Positions 35,703-45,963 of a stretch of 64,000 nucleotides of DNA are shown here, piece by piece. Positions within the stretch are counted from its first letter, which is position 1; each line of letters opens with the position of its first letter. The DNA lies in the NCBI GenBank assembly GCA_019359015.1, contig JAHHID010000006.1, forward strand, positions 62,001-126,000, in the 5' to 3' direction. Source of the stretch: Spirirestis rafaelensis WJT71-NPBG6. Lineage in GTDB: Bacteria > Cyanobacteriota > Cyanobacteriia > Cyanobacteriales > Nostocaceae. The translations under genes were made by a program, and so were the position numbers. The notes beneath the pieces are model-generated. The model did no database searches, was not told where the DNA came from, and saw only the letters and a list, made by a program, of their open reading frames with translations.

Positions 35703-36728
35703 ATGAATGCGAAGGCAATTTTGGGGCTATTCCAAGAGACATTTCAAGAATGGAATAATGATAAAGCCTCGCGGTTATCCGCAGCGTTAGCTTATTACAC
35801 GATATTTTCCATCGCCCCGTTGTTAATTATTGTAATTGCGATCGCTGGTGCGGTATTTGGAGAAGAAGCCGCAAGTGGTCAAATTTTCGCGCAAATTCAA
35901 GGTTTAGTTGGTGAAGCTGGGGCAAAAGTCATCCAAGAAGCAATTAAAAATGCCAGTCAACCAAAGCAGGGTACGATCGCTTCCATTATCAGTGTTGTAG
36001 TTCTGCTATTTGGTGCCACTGGTTTATTTACCGAACTACAAGATGCTTTAAATACAATTTGGGAAGTACAACCGAAACCAGGACGCGCTGTGAAAAACAT
36101 GGTTCGCAATCGCTTTTTGTCGTTTGCGATGGTACTGGGTATCGGCTTTTTACTTCTGGTCTCGCTGATAATTAGTGGAATATTAGCAGCATTGGTAGGT
36201 TACTTTAACAACTTGATACCGGGTATTGATTTTATCTGGCAGATAGTTAATTTCTTACTTGGTTTTGCAATCAGTACTGTGCTGTTTGGGCTAATTTTTA
36301 AAGTTCTACCAGATGTAAAAATTACCTGGAGTGATGTTTCGATTGGAGCTGCTATCACTGCACTATTATTTTCCTTCGGTAGGTTTGTTTTAGGGCAATA
36401 TTTAGGAAACGGCAGCTTCGGTTCAACTTACGGTGCGGCAGGTTCAGTAGTAGTTGTCATCGCTTGGGTTTATTATGCTGCCCAGATTCTCTTTTTCGGT
36501 GCTGAGTTTACCCAAGTTTACGCCAGAAGGTACGGTTCGCAAATTGTCCCAGATAAAAATGCTATCCCGATGACTGATAAAGCTCGCGCTAATCTAGGGA
36601 TGAAATCCAAGGGTACAGGGCAAACTGAGCAACCATCGGCAAAGAAACGAAATTCCAACTTTATTAATCGTCTATTTAGGAAACTTACACAACCCAAGCG
36701 GTTAAAACGCAGAAGCAAAAATCAGTGA
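35703..36728 (+). CDS. YihY/BrkB-family inner membrane protein
   Basis: The frame opens at GTG 35682, but ATG 35703 has AAAGGAG 12 bp before it; 341 aa. Conserved features ASRLSAALAYYTIFSIAPLL, FGATGLFTELQDALNTIW and SFGSTYGAAGSVVVVIAWVYYAAQ, with six membrane segments and a basic C-terminal tail. The family was once misnamed RNase BN; function remains unknown. Confidence 0.9.
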   Translation: MNAKAILGLFQETFQEWNNDKASRLSAALAYYTIFSIAPLLIIVIAIAGAVFGEEAASGQIFAQIQGLVGEAGAKVIQEAIKNASQPKQGTIASIISVVVLLFGATGLFTELQDALNTIWEVQPKPGRAVKNMVRNRFLSFAMVLGIGFLLLVSLIISGILAALVGYFNNLIPGIDFIWQIVNFLLGFAISTVLFGLIFKVLPDVKITWSDVSIGAAITALLFSFGRFVLGQYLGNGSFGSTYGAAGSVVVVIAWVYYAAQILFFGAEFTQVYARRYGSQIVPDKNAIPMTDKARANLGMKSKGTGQTEQPSAKKRNSNFINRLFRKLTQPKRLKRRSKNQ

Positions 36729-36755
36729 TTTTTACAAATACTTGCCATAGAAAAA

Positions 36756-36992
36756 GATTTGAAAACACTTTTGCCAAAAATTGAATCTCCTTGCCTGCTT
36801 GTATGGGGTAAAAACGACCTCACTAGTCCTCTGACTGCTGGTGAGCAGTTTTAGCAAAGTATAAAAGATTCGCAATTGATAGTTGTCGATGCAGTTTATG
36901 ATGAATGGAGTATTTTCTTTGTCAATAAATTTACTAATATTGTCTTTGATTTTATTAATAGAATTCAAGCAGACGAAAAGGGAGAAAAATAG
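36756..36992 (+). pseudogene. Alpha/beta hydrolase C-terminal remnant with in-frame stop
   Basis: 79 codons: LPKIESPCLLVWGKNDLTSP is the strand and loop carrying the catalytic-acid region of alpha/beta hydrolases. A TAG follows GEQF and the frame continues LIVVDAVYDEWSIFF to a stop just before the next gene. The expected His near the end (usually GH-) is replaced by VYDEW. No N-terminal part is present. Confidence 0.55.
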
Positions 36993-36997
36993 CGCTA

Positions 36998-37543
36998 ATG
37001 GACAAATGGTTGGCAATTAATTGGCAAGCAGTTTTTGTTCCCAGCATGAGTATCCTGGAACTGATTGTTAGAGGTTCGCTGGTATACCTAGCATTGTTCA
37101 CAGTATTACGCTTTCTCCCAAGTAGACAAATGGGAACCCTTGGAATTACCGATTTGCTGGTGGTTGTATTATTTGCTGAAGCTGCACAAAATGCGATGGC
37201 AAGCAGTTATACATCGATTACTGAAGGAGCAATTCTAGTAGGAACTGTTATTTTTTGGAGCTATTTACTCAACTGGTTAGGCTACAAAGTTCCCCAGTTT
37301 CAACGCTTTCTTAATCCTCCACCTTTACTGCTTGTAAAAAATGGGCGAATGATCCTCCGTCATCTGGAACGCGAACTAATTACAGAAGAAGAGTTAATGA
37401 GCCAATTACGTCAGCAGGGTGTAGAGTTTTTAGCTGATGTGAAAAAGGCGTATTTGGAAGCTGATGGTAGCATTAGTATTATTGCATCTGATACCAAAAG
37501 CAGTTCTTTACCTCAACAGAAAGGAAATAAGACTGTAGTATAA
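36998..37543 (+). CDS. DUF421 (YetF-like) membrane protein
   Basis: 181 aa, ATG after AAAAGGGAG. Three N-terminal membrane segments (LIVRGSLVYLALFTVLRFL), conserved RQMGTLGITDLLVVVLFAEA, then the cytosolic DUF421 domain (PPPLLLVKNGRMILRHLERE, ITEEELMSQLRQQGV). Function unknown; relatives form dimers at the membrane. Confidence 0.88.
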   Translation: MDKWLAINWQAVFVPSMSILELIVRGSLVYLALFTVLRFLPSRQMGTLGITDLLVVVLFAEAAQNAMASSYTSITEGAILVGTVIFWSYLLNWLGYKVPQFQRFLNPPPLLLVKNGRMILRHLERELITEEELMSQLRQQGVEFLADVKKAYLEADGSISIIASDTKSSSLPQQKGNKTVV

Positions 37544-37674
37544 GTGAATATATTTATATATAATGTATAATTTCGATTAGTAAGAGCCCGTTCTTGGCGG
37601 TTAACTGATGTTTTTTTCTACAACACTTTTACTGTAAAACTGTAAAATATGACGGTTGAACTCTGTGGCAGTCT

Positions 37675-38970
37675 GTGATTGAGCGTTATACCTTGCCAGA
37701 AATGGGCAATTTGTGGACGGAAGCTTATAAATTAAAAACGTGGTTGCAAGTAGAAATTGCTGTTTGTGAGGCTCAAGCTGAATTAGGTTACATTCCTAGT
37801 GAGGCAGTTGAGGAAATTAAGGCAAAGGCGAATTTTGACCCAAAGAGGGTGTTAGAAATTGAAGCAGAAGTCCGCCACGATGTGATTGCTTTTTTGACAA
37901 ATGTAAATGAATATGTTGGCGATGCCGGACGTTATATTCACTTAGGTTTGACTAGTTCGGATGTGCTGGATACGGCTTTAGCTTTGCAATTGGTAGCAAG
38001 TCTTGATTTGTTGTTGCAAGGTGTGGAAGATTTGATAGTTACCATTCGTGAAAAGGCATCATTACATCGTCATACGGTGATGGCAGGACGATCGCATGGT
38101 ATTCATGCTGAACCGATGACTTTTGGCTTTAAGCTGGCTGGATGGTTGGCAGAAGTGTTACGCCATCAAGAACGCTTGAAAATTCTCAAAGGAACGATCG
38201 CTGTGGGAAAAATCTCCGGTGCGGTAGGAACTTATGCGAATGTCGAACCGCGTGTGGAAGCGATCGCCTGCGCTAAGTTGGGACTACAACCCGACACTGC
38301 ATCAACTCAAGTTATTTCACGCGATCGCCATGCCGATTATGTCCAACAATTGGCTTTACTCGCTGCCTCTATTGAACGCTTTGCCGTGGAAATTCGCAAC
38401 TTGCAAAGAACAGACGTTCTCGAAGTTGAAGAATTCTTTTCCAAAGGGCAAAAAGGCTCCTCAGCGATGCCGCACAAGCGTAATCCCATCCGTTCTGAAC
38501 GATTAACGGGAATGGCACGCATTATTAGAAGTCATACAGTTGCAGCTTTGGAAAATGTTGCACTTTGGCACGAGCGGGACATTTCTCACAGTTCTGTTGA
38601 ACGGGTGATGTTTCCTGATACTTGCATTTTGACACATTTCATGCTCAAAGAAACCATCGACTTGGTGAAAAACCTGCTGGTTTATCCTGAGAACATGGAG
38701 CGAAATCTCAACTGCTATGGTGGTGTGGTCTTTAGTCAGAAAGTGCTACTGGCTTTAATAGAAAAAGGAATGAAGCGAGAAGAAGCTTATAAAATTGTCC
38801 AAGAAAGCGCTCATGCAGCATGGAATAAGCCAGAAGGCAATTTTCACGATTTGATTAGCAAAGAGCCTCGCGTTACTGAAAAGTTATCGCCGGCAGAAAT
38901 TGCGGAATGTTTTGATCCACAGCAGCATCTGAAACATTTAGAGGAGGTTTACCAAAGGTTGGGTATTTAG
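37675..38970 (+). CDS. purB: Adenylosuccinate lyase
   Basis: 431 aa, GTG start (MIERYTLPEMGNLW). Fumarase/aspartase-superfamily signature GSSAMPHKRNPIRSER with the mobile catalytic loop, active-site His in AGRSHGIHAEP, and TSSDVLDTALALQL. It cleaves SAICAR and adenylosuccinate, two steps of purine synthesis, as a cytosolic tetramer. Complete. Confidence 0.96.
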   Translation: MIERYTLPEMGNLWTEAYKLKTWLQVEIAVCEAQAELGYIPSEAVEEIKAKANFDPKRVLEIEAEVRHDVIAFLTNVNEYVGDAGRYIHLGLTSSDVLDTALALQLVASLDLLLQGVEDLIVTIREKASLHRHTVMAGRSHGIHAEPMTFGFKLAGWLAEVLRHQERLKILKGTIAVGKISGAVGTYANVEPRVEAIACAKLGLQPDTASTQVISRDRHADYVQQLALLAASIERFAVEIRNLQRTDVLEVEEFFSKGQKGSSAMPHKRNPIRSERLTGMARIIRSHTVAALENVALWHERDISHSSVERVMFPDTCILTHFMLKETIDLVKNLLVYPENMERNLNCYGGVVFSQKVLLALIEKGMKREEAYKIVQESAHAAWNKPEGNFHDLISKEPRVTEKLSPAEIAECFDPQQHLKHLEEVYQRLGI

Positions 38971-38984
38971 AACCGATTGGTAAT

Positions 38985-39048
38985 TGTTAGTGGTTATTGG
39001 TTAGTGGTTAGTTGCTTTATTAACTACTAACTATTAACTACTAACTAT
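38985..39048. repeat. Short tandem repeats flanking a pair of complementary blocks
   Basis: GTTAGTGGTTATTGGTTAGTG followed by TTAACTACTAACTATTAACT: two complementary repeat blocks that can pair, between convergent purB and the metallopeptidase gene. Confidence 0.6.
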
Positions 39049-39899
39049 TGAACATTTCCTCTAGCAAACGTATTACATTGCTTAGGATCACCCGTTTGGA
39101 TACCCCGCTTGAACCAGCTAACCCGTTGAGCCGAGGAACCATGCGTAAAAGATTCTGGTACAACATAGCCTTTAGCTTGTTGTTGCAAGCGATCATCGCC
39201 AATGCTACTGGCAGCATTTAGTGCTTCTTCAATGTCACCTTCTTCCAGAATTTGTCGCGATCGCTCGGCACGATTTGCCCATACTCCGGCAAAACAATCT
39301 GCTTGTAATTCCAAGCGCACAGAAAGTTGATTTGCTTCTACCTCACCGACCTGCTTCTGCAACGCTTGAACTTTATCGGAAATACCAAGTAAATTTTGAA
39401 CATGATGCCCAACTTCATGAGCAATCACATATGCTTGGGCAAAATCTCCTGGTGCTTGATATTTATTTTTCAGATCGCGGTAAAAACTCAAGTCAATATA
39501 GACTTTTTGATCTCGCGGACAATAAAATGGACCAACTGCCGATCGCGCAAATCCACAAGCCGACTCAACCGCGTTTGAATAAAGGACTAATTTCGGTTCT
39601 ACGTAAGTATTTCCGTCTTGCCGAAATATAGTGCTCCATGTATCTTCTGTATCAGCCAGGACGACAGATACAAAATCAGCCATTTGATCTTGAGCTTGAG
39701 TAGTCCGAGGTGACTCAGTAGTCGGGCGATCGCTCTGTGCGCCATCCTGTTGCCAAATTACACTCGGATCGCCACCCAGAAGCGCTACCACGAGCGATAA
39801 AATTACTGCTCCAATACCGCCACCCACCACAGGAGCGGAAATCCGCGATCCACGGCGATCCTCAACATTCTCGCTCCGACGACCGATTTGCCAACGCAT
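39045..39899 (-). CDS. Neutral zinc metallopeptidase (YpfJ/KPN_02809 family)
   Basis: 284 aa. One N-terminal membrane segment (about 23-42), Gln/Thr/Ser-rich linker, then the catalytic domain with CPRDQKVYIDLSFY, HEVGHHVQNLLG (HExxH zinc site), and LQADCFAGVWAN (third ligand). C-terminal ESFTHGSSAQRVSWFKRG is conserved. Predicted membrane-anchored periplasmic protease; substrates unknown. Confidence 0.92.
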   Translation of the reverse strand: MRWQIGRRSENVEDRRGSRISAPVVGGGIGAVILSLVVALLGGDPSVIWQQDGAQSDRPTTESPRTTQAQDQMADFVSVVLADTEDTWSTIFRQDGNTYVEPKLVLYSNAVESACGFARSAVGPFYCPRDQKVYIDLSFYRDLKNKYQAPGDFAQAYVIAHEVGHHVQNLLGISDKVQALQKQVGEVEANQLSVRLELQADCFAGVWANRAERSRQILEEGDIEEALNAASSIGDDRLQQQAKGYVVPESFTHGSSAQRVSWFKRGIQTGDPKQCNTFARGNVQ

Positions 39900-40284
39900 A
39901 ATTACAGCTTGCCAAAGTTACATATATTGCACAGCTTGAATTAAGTAGGGTAAAATCCGTACCAGTTTTTGAGCTATACAACTAAGACTTTACTCGTTTG
40001 GTGCATCAAAATCTTCTACCTGTAGACGAAGCGGCAACAAAGAACAGTAAGCCTTAATGAATAATTATTGTGAGCGATCGCAGCGTTCGCGGAGCGTTTC
40101 CCTTAAGAGAAGCAATCTTAAACGTTGATTTTACATCGAGAGTGCCTAAGCCCTAGACAAATAAACTGCAATAGATAGTTCAATCCATTGCAATAAATTT
40201 TGTCAAAGTGAAAAAACGGACCATTTTCGGTAATTGGTGTTTTACCAATCTAAGCAGCAATTTCTTTATCTGGAGGCAAAGATT
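39900..40284. other. Intergenic region upstream of cysC
   Basis: Contains a palindromic repeat common in cyanobacteria (GCAGCGTTCGCGGAGCGTTT, about 40080-40100) next to a HIP1 site; no gene. The upstream part of the cysC frame (40234-40284) is probably leader. Confidence 0.5.
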
Positions 40285-40869
40285 ATGAATCAAGCTAAAG
40301 ATTGTTCTGGGATGACGATCTGGTTTACAGGCTTAAGTGGTGCAGGTAAAACTACCATCTCTCAAGTCGTTGAACGCGCCTTAACAAGCGAAGGATATAA
40401 AATTGAAAAATTAGATGGCGATATAGTTCGTCAGTTTTTGACCAAGGATTTGGGCTTTAGCAAAGCGGATCGTGATGAAAACCTAAGACGAATTAGCTTT
40501 GTAGCAAATTTGCTCACCAGAAATGGAGTGATTGTCTTAGTCTCCGCAATTTCGCCTTACCGTGATATTAGGGCAGAAATACGACAAAATATTGGTCAGT
40601 TTATCGAAGTTTATGTGAATGCGTCTTTAGAAACTTGTGAAAAACGGGATGTAAAAGGTTTATACCGCAAGGCTCGTGCTAATGAAATTAAGAATTTCAC
40701 TGGCATCGACGATCCTTACGAGCCACCCCTGAATCCAGAAGTAACTTGCTACACTGATTGCGAGTCAGTTGATGAAAGTGCTGCGAAGGTCATTAAATAC
40801 CTCAAGCAAAGAATTCCACCAAACCTCATACAGAAGTTATTTAAGAGGACAGACTTAGTAGCATCCTGA
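40285..40869 (+). CDS. cysC: Adenylyl-sulfate (APS) kinase
   Basis: The frame opens at 40234, but ATG 40285 has GGAGG at the right distance (194 aa). P-loop GLSGAGKTT (16-24), DGDIVRQFLTKDLGFSKADR (APS-binding), and the lid region GLYRKARANEIKNFTGIDDP. It phosphorylates APS to PAPS in sulfate activation. Stand-alone kinase without a sulfurylase domain. Confidence 0.95.
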   Translation: MNQAKDCSGMTIWFTGLSGAGKTTISQVVERALTSEGYKIEKLDGDIVRQFLTKDLGFSKADRDENLRRISFVANLLTRNGVIVLVSAISPYRDIRAEIRQNIGQFIEVYVNASLETCEKRDVKGLYRKARANEIKNFTGIDDPYEPPLNPEVTCYTDCESVDESAAKVIKYLKQRIPPNLIQKLFKRTDLVAS

Positions 40870-40871
40870 TT

Positions 40872-40987
40872 TAGTTACATATCTTTGACCGCTCATAAAG
40901 CCTCGTGGGATGTGTGGAAACGAGCGCGTCTTCAGCCCTGGGTCGGTGACTTTTTTCTACCCTTATGGTCAAAGATATGATAGTTAC
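40872..40987. mobile_element. MITE-like inverted-repeat unit with 7-bp target duplication
   Basis: A 102-bp unit (40879-40980) flanked on both sides by TAGTTAC (40872-40878, 40981-40987). Inverted ends CATATCTTTGACC (40878-40890) and GGTCAAAGATATG (40967-40979) are perfect; the stem extends by ATAA/TTAT after a 4-nt bulge. Inside are two further hairpins (CTCGT/ACGAG, GGGT/ACCC). No open frame. Either a miniature transposable element or a structured RNA; the exact flanking repeat favours the former. No gene elsewhere in 40870-41112. Confidence 0.6.
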
Positions 40988-41112
40988 GACAATAATCGTT
41001 AAACACAGACCAGGCTAGCCTTCACAGAACGCTAAGGGCGAACAGCCTGAAGGCTTTTGAAGTTTGAAGATACGCCTTAAGAGGCAATTTTTACCTTTTA
41101 TATCTTAATCTT

Positions 41113-42276
41113 TTACAAAAGACCTATCATGTGCAGCAGACCGCGACCAGTAATTAGCTCGAAAACTAAGGCAATAAAGCCTAGCATGGCGATACGACCA
41201 TTCCAAACTTCCGCGCTAGTAGTCAGACCCCACTCCCAACGCTCTGGTGGGTAAATTCTCACCTTTTTCTTCATCTGATTGACTTGTGAGAGTGGCAGAC
41301 TGGGCGATTTTAGCGCCTCTAAAACTAAATCCGCCAAAGCTCTAATAAACAATGGATGAGTATTGGGAGCAGGTACGCGACGGAAGTTTTCAATTCCTGA
41401 TTCCTCTGCGAGTTCCCGATACTCAATATCAATTTCTTGTAATGTCTCGATGTGTTCTGAGACAAAACTGATAGGTACAACCACCAAATCTTTCACGCCT
41501 TTTGCGCCTAGTTCTTCAAGCGCGTCATCAGTATAAGGTTGCAGCCATTCTACCGGACCAACGCGACTTTGATAAGCTAAGGTGTGTTCATTTGGTCGAT
41601 TGAGGGTCTGCATGATTAAGGCAGTACATTCCTCAATTTCTTGCTGGTAGGGGTCGCCGGCTTCTTCAACGTAGTTTTTAGGAACACCATGAGCGCTGAA
41701 GAAGACACGAACAGAGTCAGGATTAGGAAATTGATCGAGTTCCTGAGCTATCAGTTCTGCCATTGCTTGCAGGTAGCTTGGTTCTTTGTACCAGGAGGGA
41801 ATAACTTTGTATTCAATGCGCTGAAGTTTTGGGTCTTCTCGCCACAGTTTATCTAACAGGCGAAAGCTGGAACCACTGGTACTGATGGAAAATTGGGGAT
41901 AAAGAGGTAAAATTACTAGATGTTCGATGTCGTCTTGGGTAAGTTGAGCGATCGCTTCTTCGGTATAAGGATGCCAATAACGCATTCCTACATATATGTT
42001 CGCTTCTTGCCCCAAAGCTTGCAATTGTTCTTTTAAGGCTTCTCCTTGCGCTTCGGTAATCCGCCGTAATGGAGAACCACCGCCAATTTGCTTGTAGTTT
42101 TCTTGAGATTTTTGGGTTCGCCTTGACGCAATCAACCATGCCAGGGGTTTTTGCAACCAGCTAAAGGGTAAGCGAATAATTTCTGGATCGGAAAACAGAT
42201 TATACAGAAATGGTCCAACATCTTCCAATTTATCTGGACCGCCCAGATTGAGTAATAATACGCCTACACGATCCAT
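41113..42276 (-). CDS. hemH: Ferrochelatase with C-terminal chlorophyll-binding (CAB) segment
   Basis: 387 aa. Core ferrochelatase: [31 protein letters not shown] (catalytic His) and [20 protein letters not shown]. The last 45 residues after a basic linker form a single LHC-like helix with the chlorophyll-binding motif ([20 protein letters not shown]), as in other cyanobacterial HemH. It inserts Fe2+ into protoporphyrin IX to make heme; the tail helps balance heme and chlorophyll synthesis. Divergent from the following methyltransferase. Confidence 0.96.
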   Translation of the reverse strand: MDRVGVLLLNLGGPDKLEDVGPFLYNLFSDPEIIRLPFSWLQKPLAWLIASRRTQKSQENYKQIGGGSPLRRITEAQGEALKEQLQALGQEANIYVGMRYWHPYTEEAIAQLTQDDIEHLVILPLYPQFSISTSGSSFRLLDKLWREDPKLQRIEYKVIPSWYKEPSYLQAMAELIAQELDQFPNPDSVRVFFSAHGVPKNYVEEAGDPYQQEIEECTALIMQTLNRPNEHTLAYQSRVGPVEWLQPYTDDALEELGAKGVKDLVVVPISFVSEHIETLQEIDIEYRELAEESGIENFRRVPAPNTHPLFIRALADLVLEALKSPSLPLSQVNQMKKKVRIYPPERWEWGLTTSAEVWNGRIAMLGFIALVFELITGRGLLHMIGLL

Positions 42277-42369
42277 AGCAATTACAATCCCCCAATCTTT
42301 TCAGATTTTTTACTAATGTTAACAATATATCTTTATTAAATATAAAGGCTAATGGGGAGGGTGGAAACA

Positions 42370-42993
42370 GTGGCAACAATTTTCAGGGATTGGAGTTACC
42401 GCTATCAATGGTTGTATGATGCCATATCTGGCTTGGCAGCTTTAAGCGTCGGTGGTGAAGGGCGTTTCCGGCAGCTTGCTTTGCAAGGCTTAACGATTGA
42501 ATCTGATACGAAAATTTTAGATTTGTGTTGCGGTAGCGGTCAAGCAACGCAAGTATTAGTCAAATATTCACAAAATGTAACAGGACTCGATGCTTCACCG
42601 CTATCTTTAAAACGAGCAAGGCAGAATGTGCCTCAAGCGCAATATGTGGAAGCTTTTGCGGAGAAAATGCCGTTTGCAGATAATGAATTTGATGTTGTGC
42701 ATACTAGTGTCGCCTTACATGAAATGCAGCCAGAGCAATTACGACAAATTATTAAAGAAGTTTATCGAGTGCTAAAACCAGGGGGGATATTTACATTAGT
42801 GGATTTTCATAATCCCACGAACCCGCTATTTGTGCCTGGATTGTCGCTGTTTTTGCTATTGTTTGAGACAGAGACAGCTTGGCAGTTGTTGAAAACCGAT
42901 TTAGCTGGATTGCTTACAGAGACAGGATTTCAAGAATGCGATCGCACTTTGACTGCGGGTGGAAGTTTGCAATTAATCAAAGCGAGAAAATAG
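42370..42993 (+). CDS. Class I SAM-dependent methyltransferase (UbiE-like)
   Basis: The frame has an ATG at 42352, but GGGGAGG lies between it and GTG 42370, which starts MATIFRDWSYRYQWLYDA; I choose 42370 (207 aa). Motif I ILDLCCGSGQATQVL, VTGLDASPLSLKRA, FDVVHTSVALHEM. Substrate unknown; quinone or lipid methylation is possible. Divergent from hemH with 75-93 bp between starts. Confidence 0.85.
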   Translation: MATIFRDWSYRYQWLYDAISGLAALSVGGEGRFRQLALQGLTIESDTKILDLCCGSGQATQVLVKYSQNVTGLDASPLSLKRARQNVPQAQYVEAFAEKMPFADNEFDVVHTSVALHEMQPEQLRQIIKEVYRVLKPGGIFTLVDFHNPTNPLFVPGLSLFLLLFETETAWQLLKTDLAGLLTETGFQECDRTLTAGGSLQLIKARK

Positions 42994-43051
42994 GGTCGTA
43001 TTCATTTACCCACACTGCTGAATACAACTCGTAGTAAGCGATTTATCTCTT

Positions 43052-43090
43052 AAAAAAAAGCGCCCCCCGAAATTCGGGAGGCGCTTTTTA
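43052..43090. terminator. Bidirectional terminator between methyltransferase and psbA
   Basis: AAAAAGCGCC-CCCGAA-TTCGGG-AGGCGCTTTTT: a strong stem with A-tract before and T-tract after, so it works for both convergent genes (psbA ends at 43110). Confidence 0.9.
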
Positions 43091-43109
43091 TTTAGCTAAG
43101 ACTTGAAGA

Positions 43110-44192
43110 TTAGCCGTTGATAGCAGGTGCTGTTAGAGCAACAGGAGCGAAGTCACCAGCAGCCAAATCTAGAGGGAAGTTGTGAGCGTTACGCTCGTGC
43201 ATTACTTCCATACCTAGGTTAGCGCGGTTGATTACGTCAGCCCATGTGTTGATTACACGACCACTTGAATCAATTACTGATTGGTTGAAGTTGAAACCGT
43301 TCAGGTTGAATGCCATTGTGCTCACACCCAAGGAGGTGAACCAGATACCAACTACTGGCCATGCTGCCAAGAAGAAGTGCAAGGAGCGGCTGTTGTTGAA
43401 TGAAGCGTATTGGAAAATCAAGCGACCGAAGTAACCGTGTGCTGCAACAATGTTGTAGGTTTCTTCTTCTTGACCGAATTTGTAACCGTAGTTTTGTGAT
43501 TCGGTTTCGGTGGTTTCACGAACCAACGAAGAAGTTACTAGTGAACCGTGCATTGCAGAGAACAAACTTCCGCCGAATACACCAGCTACACCTAGTTGGT
43601 GGAAGGGGTGCATCAAGATGTTGTGTTCTGCTTGGAACACAATCATGAAGTTGAAGGTTCCGGAGATACCCAAAGGCATACCGTCAGAGAATGAACCTTG
43701 ACCGATTGGGTAGATCAAGAATACTGCGGTTGCTGCTGCAACAGGGGCACTGAATGCTAGGCAGATCCAAGGACGCATACCTAAGCGGTAAGAAAGTTCC
43801 CATTCACGACCGAGGTAGCAGAATACGCCAATTAGGAAGTGGAATACTACCAATTGGTAAGGACCACCGTTGTACAACCACTCATCTAACGAAGCTGCTT
43901 CCCAAATTGGGTAGAAGTGCAAGCCAATTGCGTTAGAAGAAGGAACAACTGCACCGCTTATGATGTTGTTTCCGTAAATCAATGAACCTGCAACAGGCTC
44001 ACGGATACCATCGATGTCAACTGGAGGTGCTGCGATGAACGCAATGATGAAGCAGGTGGTAGCGGCTAGCAGGGTTGGGATCATTAATACGCCGAACCAA
44101 CCGATGTATAAACGGTTTTCTGTGCTGGTGATCCAGGTACAGAACCGTTCCCATACGTTGGCGCTTTCGCGTCTTTGTAAGGTTGTGGTCAT
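43110..44192 (-). CDS. psbA: Photosystem II D1 protein, Glu130 (high-light) form
   Basis: 360 aa, full length. Residue 130 is Glu ([14 protein letters not shown]), the form linked to high light in cyanobacteria with several psbA genes. Functional residues are in place: Tyr161, Asp170, His190, His198, and the Mn-cluster C-terminus ending NFPLDLA344, followed by a 16-residue extension removed by CtpA. D1 carries P680, pheophytin, QB and most Mn4CaO5 ligands in the thylakoid. Its own promoter and terminator are recognisable. Confidence 0.98.
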   Translation of the reverse strand: MTTTLQRRESANVWERFCTWITSTENRLYIGWFGVLMIPTLLAATTCFIIAFIAAPPVDIDGIREPVAGSLIYGNNIISGAVVPSSNAIGLHFYPIWEAASLDEWLYNGGPYQLVVFHFLIGVFCYLGREWELSYRLGMRPWICLAFSAPVAAATAVFLIYPIGQGSFSDGMPLGISGTFNFMIVFQAEHNILMHPFHQLGVAGVFGGSLFSAMHGSLVTSSLVRETTETESQNYGYKFGQEEETYNIVAAHGYFGRLIFQYASFNNSRSLHFFLAAWPVVGIWFTSLGVSTMAFNLNGFNFNQSVIDSSGRVINTWADVINRANLGMEVMHERNAHNFPLDLAAGDFAPVALTAPAING

Positions 44193-44227
44193 TTTTTTAT
44201 GATTGCTTGATTTGTGTATGAAATATG

Positions 44228-44285
44228 CAGGTAGGTGTTTCTACCTGTTGTTAAACATAGTAGAACTAATATTGAGTTTTGTAAA
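44228..44285 (-). promoter_or_regulatory. psbA promoter and leader hairpin
   Basis: On the minus strand: -35 TTTACA (44280-44285), 17-bp spacer, -10 TACTAT (44257-44262). The leader then holds the hairpin CAGGTAG-AAACAC-CTACCTG (44247-44228) about 35 nt before the start codon, which may affect mRNA stability. Confidence 0.75.
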
Positions 44286-44498
44286 GTACTTTCAGAAACT
44301 TTTTTACAATTAGTGTAGCTTGGCGGCAATCACTATTCGTTCAAAAAGGTTAAAAAGCTTACTACACAAGCTTTACTGATGGTTTAATACCCTATAATTT
44401 TTCGGCTGATAAAAGCTTGTTTGCGCCAGATAAGCACAACTTAGAGGTAATCGGGGACTAACTTATAGATATATATGAATTATTAGATTCTGTTTTTT

Positions 44499-45485
44499 AT
44501 GGAAATTTCTCATTTACATACAGTTACTTATAGCCCTGCTTACACAATTGTTCCGACATACGAGTGCTTTAATCGCTGTAGTTACTGCAACTTTCGGACA
44601 GATTCGGCTAAAAGTCCCTGGATGACTCTATCAGCCGCAGAAAATCTTTTAAAACAACTTCAAAGCAAAGATGTCTGTGAAATCTTGATACTCAGTGGTG
44701 AGGTACATCCCTCTTCATCGCGGCGTCAAGCTTGGTTTCAGCGGATTTACGATTTATGTAAATTGGCACTTTCAATGGGGTTTCTGCCGCACACCAATGC
44801 AGGAGTCCTGAGTTATGAAGAAATGCAAAAATTAAAGACAGTTAACGTTTCTATGGGGTTGATGTTAGAGCAATTAAACCCAGTATTGTTAAATACAGTG
44901 CATAAATACGCACCAAGTAAAGTACCAGAAGTCCGGTTGCAACAATTAGAGTGGGCAGGTGAGTTGCAAATTCCTTTTACAACAGGGCTACTACTGGGAA
45001 TAGGAGAAACTGAGGATGATTGGTGGGAAACATTAGAAGCTATAACTTGCCTGCATCAGCGTTACCATCATATCCAAGAAGTCATTTTGCAACCCCACAG
45101 CCCTGGATATCAGCAAACGTTTGATGCACCGGCTTTTGACCTATATAAATTACCAGAAGTCGTTTTCAGGGCACGTCAAATTCTTCCCCCAGATATTAGC
45201 ATCCAAATTCCACCAAATTTAGTCAAAGATGACCGCTGGTTACTCGCTTGTATAGAAGCTGGGGCAAGGGATTTAGGGGGAATTGGACCAAAAGATGAAG
45301 TAAATCCCGATTATCTGCATCTTCAAGTGGAGGCTTTGCAAGAAATTTTACAACAAGCTAGGTGGGAAGTGCTGCCGAGGTTGCCAATTTATCCGCAGTT
45401 CGATGATTGGTTATCAGTGGAATTGCAAGTAGCGGTGAAGCGGTGGCGCAGTATCACCCATAGACTACAACAGCATAGTATTTAA
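44499..45485 (+). CDS. cofG: F0 synthase subunit CofG
   Basis: 328 aa. Radical-SAM cluster motif CFNRCSYCNF (CxxxCxxC) near residues 23-30, LSGEVHPSSSRRQAWFQRIY, GLLLGIGETEDDWWETLEAI and a C-terminal GIGPKDEVNP. With CofH it makes the deazaflavin FO, an antenna cofactor of photolyases in cyanobacteria. CofH is not in the window, as is usual for separate cofG/cofH. No defects. Confidence 0.93.
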   Translation: MEISHLHTVTYSPAYTIVPTYECFNRCSYCNFRTDSAKSPWMTLSAAENLLKQLQSKDVCEILILSGEVHPSSSRRQAWFQRIYDLCKLALSMGFLPHTNAGVLSYEEMQKLKTVNVSMGLMLEQLNPVLLNTVHKYAPSKVPEVRLQQLEWAGELQIPFTTGLLLGIGETEDDWWETLEAITCLHQRYHHIQEVILQPHSPGYQQTFDAPAFDLYKLPEVVFRARQILPPDISIQIPPNLVKDDRWLLACIEAGARDLGGIGPKDEVNPDYLHLQVEALQEILQQARWEVLPRLPIYPQFDDWLSVELQVAVKRWRSITHRLQQHSI

Positions 45486-45963
45486 GGTAAGCTCAAGACT
45501 GGATTTTAAAATAAAAGGAGGCGATGTCTTACGACAAGCCGATGCAGCGTCTACGCCTAAAATCTCATTCTGTATATTATATTGGTAAGTTTTTATTATT
45601 TATACAAATACAGCAAAATTTCAAAGATGCATTGGATACTTGAATACGGTTTTTATCCCAGCCTCAGTTAAAGAAATGAAATGAATTATGAGAATTGCTA
45701 ATTGACACGTACAATCATTGAGGGTGCTAACGGTAGTCATAATCAAAGTAATCAGGCGATCGCTTAACTTAAGCTAAATATCAATTGCAATTAAATACTT
45801 TTAAGTTATTTTCTCTCACTTTTTTAAGTTTGCACTTCTTTTAGTCGATAAATTTCTCTTTTTTTCGACTACATACTCCAAAAAAAGCCCTATCTGTGGC
45901 AATCTGGGAAACAGAGATTTTTAAATCTGATATTTTTGCTACAGCAAATTTACCTAAGAGGTT
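45486..45963. other. Gene-free stretch upstream of ispG
   Basis: 478 bp without recognisable gene. A weak hairpin (AGTCGA/TCGACT around 45842-45870) and AT-rich sequence precede ispG; the promoter is probably here but not assignable. Confidence 0.4.
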
